Below, piece after piece: positions 60,775 to 64,000 of a stretch of 64,000 nt of DNA. The notes under the pieces are model-generated. The model saw only the letters and a list, made by a program, of their open reading frames with translations, ran no database searches and had not been told where the DNA came from. Source of the DNA: Castanea sativa (lineage: Eukaryota > Streptophyta > Magnoliopsida > Fagales > Fagaceae); assembly GCF_040712315.1 (NCBI RefSeq), contig NC_134018.1, positions 4,983,501 to 5,047,500 on the forward strand, written 5' to 3'. Numbering within the stretch: the stretch's first letter is position 1; each line of letters opens with the position of its first letter. The position numbers were made by a program, and so were the translations under genes.

Positions 60775-61543
60775 TATGGAAAATTAGAAAGCATCTAATT
60801 TTTTAGATACGTCGGCCTGGTAAAAAGTGATGGTTTGACATCTTGTTGGTCTCTGAAAATGCACTGGGAGGGGAAAAAAAAGTTTCGTAGACCATTTCAA
60901 TCAGGGCATCCAAAAATTCATGTTTATTTTAGCATTAAATTCTACTTTTTTTTATCCATTCATGTTCTTCATCATTAGAATACTTAAAGAAATATCTGAT
61001 GATAAAGACCTATCATCAAGAACAGGCACCATAGATTAAAATTTTCTCTAAAAAAAAAAAAATTACTTAAAAAAATATTAAAAAATTAAATGGAAAATGA
61101 ATGGTATCCGTGTAATTTATATAGTACTGGTAGCAAATATGAAAATTTACATAATTATACACTGATTGATGTGAGATATTTATAGACAAAACTGAATAAA
61201 TTGTACACATTATTCTATTATACATCCACTAATATAATTGCTCTTAATAGAGTTTAAAACTTGTTTATCAAAATTTGTCACCCTTCAAACAATTTGTTTA
61301 AAAGTACTTTCTCCTCTGTTTGTAGTAAGAGTGATGGTAGGGATGCTATAGACTTTACTATACAAACATCACAAATTCACATTTCACAAATCACAAAAAT
61401 ATAATTCAAAAATTAATTTTTTATTGTGTGTTGATGTGGCACCAATCATATTTTTGTCATATTAGTTTGTAAATTTTTTGTAGTAGTGTTAGTGTTTTTC
61501 TTATAATAAATATGAGTTATAAATTGAACTAATTGGATTCAAG

Positions 61544-61576
<33 letters not shown>

Positions 61577-63199
61577 TAACATGGGTTTTCTAAGGGAGGT
61601 TGTTGAAATGTGTGAATGAGAGAATTTTAAAAAAAAAAAATTATGTTGGATGTGGCATGTTTTTTACGATAAGATTATTTCTCCGTCACGTGTCGTCCAT
61701 ATGGATAAAGATCGGAAGAGAATTAGAGGATTCTTAATAAAAGGGAGCATACCCCAAAAGTGGCTCAACGTGGATGTTTTTGTTGAATTAAAGTGAAAAA
61801 TAAAATTGATGTTGAGATGCAGAAGTATGAGAGAAAAAGAACACAAAGATTACATGGTTTAGCATAACAACCTATATTCATGAGATAAAATCTTTAGCGA
61901 CTACATCTTACTATTTGTATTGTATGTTACAAACCCCAAGTAGGGTATTTAAAAAGACTATAGGAGTTAGCGTTAGCCTTACATGGATTTACAATATATT
62001 TGGATCGCTTAGACCATTGCATTAACACATAATATACCCATATCCTTAACAGGTTTAATGGTTTATTAATTCCATTTGAAATCAGCACAAACAAAAACAT
62101 GGAGATTTGAATAATGTTACAAATAATATTTTTCAGTTTTCAAAATAGTTTAGTTGACACGATTTTATTTATTTTTATTTATGCATTCTTATCACCAACA
62201 TTATTTTATTATTTACCATTAAAAAATCTTTATCTTGATAATTTTGAAACATTTTGTTAAAAAAATTTATTTGTGTAGAGTTACTTGAGACATTTTGGCT
62301 TCAATTCCTCTTCTTGATGCAAAAGTATATTATGTTTCGGATGTATACATCCTCCTTCTTCCACTAGATGCGACACAATTTGGAGATACCCTTATGTCCT
62401 GTCACATATTTCAAGAGGCAACCCACAACTTTCATCCAAAAAAAGGAAAGAAAAAAAAAGAAAAAGAAAAGAGTAATGCTATATCTGCAATGTTTTCATA
62501 AAATATTCATTAACAAATTGTAGATGATAATGTATTAGTAATTTTTATTTAGGCTAATTATTAATGTCACTTTTTTATTTCCAAAAGAGAAGGAACCCTC
62601 TCCAAAAAAAAAAAGAGTTGAAGCAATAATTTCTACCTAAAAAAGGCAGTAATTATCTTTCATTTCCTGTTCATTGTTACTATAAGCCTGTCTAGTAGTA
62701 GTTTTTAAGTATTGTTGTTCAGTTTTCAATGTTGTAGAAATATGTGTTTGAGTGTTATAAAAATACGCGTCAGAAGTGTTATTATTGTTTAAACACTGAA
62801 AACCATTATTTAAAAGTAGGTACCAAATAGCATCTAGATTTCACATATTTATTGCATAGCCTCCAAAAGACAGTGCCTCCTATACTAATTTCATTTGAAA
62901 AGATATAGAACTGAACTACATACGTGGCATATTTTTCTTCACAATACAACTATAAAGTAAGTAGCTAACCAGTCATGATTATATAGTTCAACATTTATGT
63001 TAAAATTTAAGAGATAAATTGCCCGAGCAAACTTTTGTGACTTTTTTGGGGCTAAATATATAAACTAATGTGGTTGTAAGATCACCGTGATCTCATCACG
63101 CATGTGAATATGCAATAAATAAGACACTCCGGTCCTAGAGTTTTACATTAAAAAAAAAAAATTCTCAATTTTTTTTTCCACAATTGTTAATATTTTTTT
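60775..63199. other. Intergenic DNA
   Basis: AT-rich with homopolymers. A piece at 61340-61500 resembles the non-coding sequence near 31560-31700 (TGATGTGGCACCAATCATAT type). I see no gene. Confidence 0.4.
61545..61577. repeat. (AAT)n microsatellite
   Basis: About 11 AAT trinucleotides. Confidence 0.95.
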
Positions 63200-64000
63200 G
63201 GCAAAAACAGCATTTTAATCTTCACATTTTGGTAGCAGTCAGTTTTATCCTTATTATTTTCAACTTACAATCAATTTGGTTTCTACCGTTAACTCACTAA
63301 CGGAAAACGCCTACATGACTAACGGTATGCATTATTAGTATGCTTAATGTTGATGTGGTTACTTATATAATAATAAAAAAATACTAATTAATGTTAAACG
63401 GTACCACATTAATATTTTAATTTAAAAAATTAAAAACAAAATAAAAAATGTAAAAAAAAAAAAGAATTCCTCCTATGGAACTGCTAAAACCGAAGCCACT
63501 CATTACTAAAAGAATATCATCAAACATTCATATTCATGCATAAAAAAATATCAACGCACATTCAAACTCTCACACCGCATATTCAAATCCCTGCATTTTT
63601 GTCTGTCTTCCATCACAATACTACATACTCACACCATCATTGTCAATGAAGCCCAAGCAAAGAAGGACCAAATCGGACAATTGCTTTCAATCATCAACAG
63701 CGGCACCATTGATGGCAACGAATACACCATGGCCAGTCACTCTCATCCCTCACCATTCACCGCCATGAGACACCATTGAGATGGTCTCCTTGCTCTCTTG
63801 CTCTATCTCTACTTTGCTTGGACTACCCACTAGGTTTTTTCTTTGATCTGTGATGGTGTAAGGGTTTGGGTTGTTTGATGGTTCAAGATTTTGACTTGTC
63901 AGCATTAGGCATGCTAATAGTGCACACCGTTAGTCATATAAGAATTTTTCATTAATGAGTTAACTGTAAGAACCAAATTGATTGTAAGTTGACAATAACA
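63200..64000. mobile_element. Inverted-repeat element cut by the window end
   Basis: Left arm (about 63200-63360) contains CAACTTACAATCAATTTGGT and ATGACTAACGGTATGCATTA. The right arm (about 63895-64000) is its inverted copy: GCACACCGTTAGTCATAT and CAAATTGATTGTAAGTTGAC. The arms exceed 100 bp and the right one runs off the window. The 500-bp middle is richer in GC and C/A-rich words (GCAACGAATACACCATGGCC) than its surroundings, so it may hold captured sequence. No full frame is seen. Confidence 0.7.

Noticed and set aside
1..64000. CRISPR arrays, operons, phage or other bacterial systems
   Set aside because: Spliced genes, a plastid-targeted protein and plant transposons show this is plant nuclear DNA; no regularly spaced repeats were found.

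Overview
The window is nuclear DNA of a flowering plant, almost certainly a woody dicot. The genes have GT-AG introns, one encodes a plastid ribosomal protein with a transit peptide, and the AT-rich spacers hold solo LTRs, MITEs, SINEs, a Copia element and a LINE. The repeats suggest Fagales (oak or chestnut type), but that is only a guess. There is no prokaryotic operon, phage or CRISPR content.

Layout. (1) 330-3212 (+): a five-exon BAH plus Agenet domain gene, probably a chromatin reader. (2) 3981-6036 (-): a five-exon pectin methylesterase of the QRT1/PME68 type. (3) 6.1-17.0 kb: a gene desert with a long-arm snapback MITE, two related solo LTRs with perfect target-site duplications, simple repeats and a MULE-type MITE. 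(4) 17080-18942 (+): plastid ribosomal protein uS10, with site II (TGGGCC/T) motifs upstream. (5) 21.9-53.5 kb (-): a tandem cluster of short-chain dehydrogenases of the 11-beta-hydroxysteroid dehydrogenase/steroleosin (HSD) type. Copies B (27511-30922) and C (33963-36829) can be spliced on paper into complete proteins of 308 and 310 aa. Copy A (21867-25716) and copy D (45036-53538) are damaged. A decayed fragment of a further unit lies at 37.8-39.5 kb. (6) 56.4-60.8 kb (-): a broken L1-type LINE. (7) 60.8-64.0 kb: repeats, ending in an inverted-repeat element cut by the window edge.

How the cluster arose. Copies C and D lie in a segmental duplication of about 6 kb (31.1-37.05 kb and 42.4-53.8 kb). 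A 233-bp MITE sits in the C unit but not in D, so it came after the duplication. A 5.6-kb Copia element sits in intron 3 of D, and its two 400-bp LTRs differ at one base, so it is young. Its gag-pol frame has one in-frame TGA, and the frame then runs through the polypurine tract into the 3' LTR. Copy D has also lost the AG acceptor of exon 4 and a Rossmann glycine.

The most unusual object is a 268-bp miniature LTR retroelement (30118-30385) in intron 1 of copy B. It has two 79-bp terminal repeats, a perfect initiator-Met tRNA primer-binding site and a 5-bp target duplication. I found no convincing wholly new system. The best leads are this element, the nested history of the dehydrogenase cluster, and the Copia frame that enters its own LTR. 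All exon joins were inferred by eye from splice signals, reading frame and comparison among copies.
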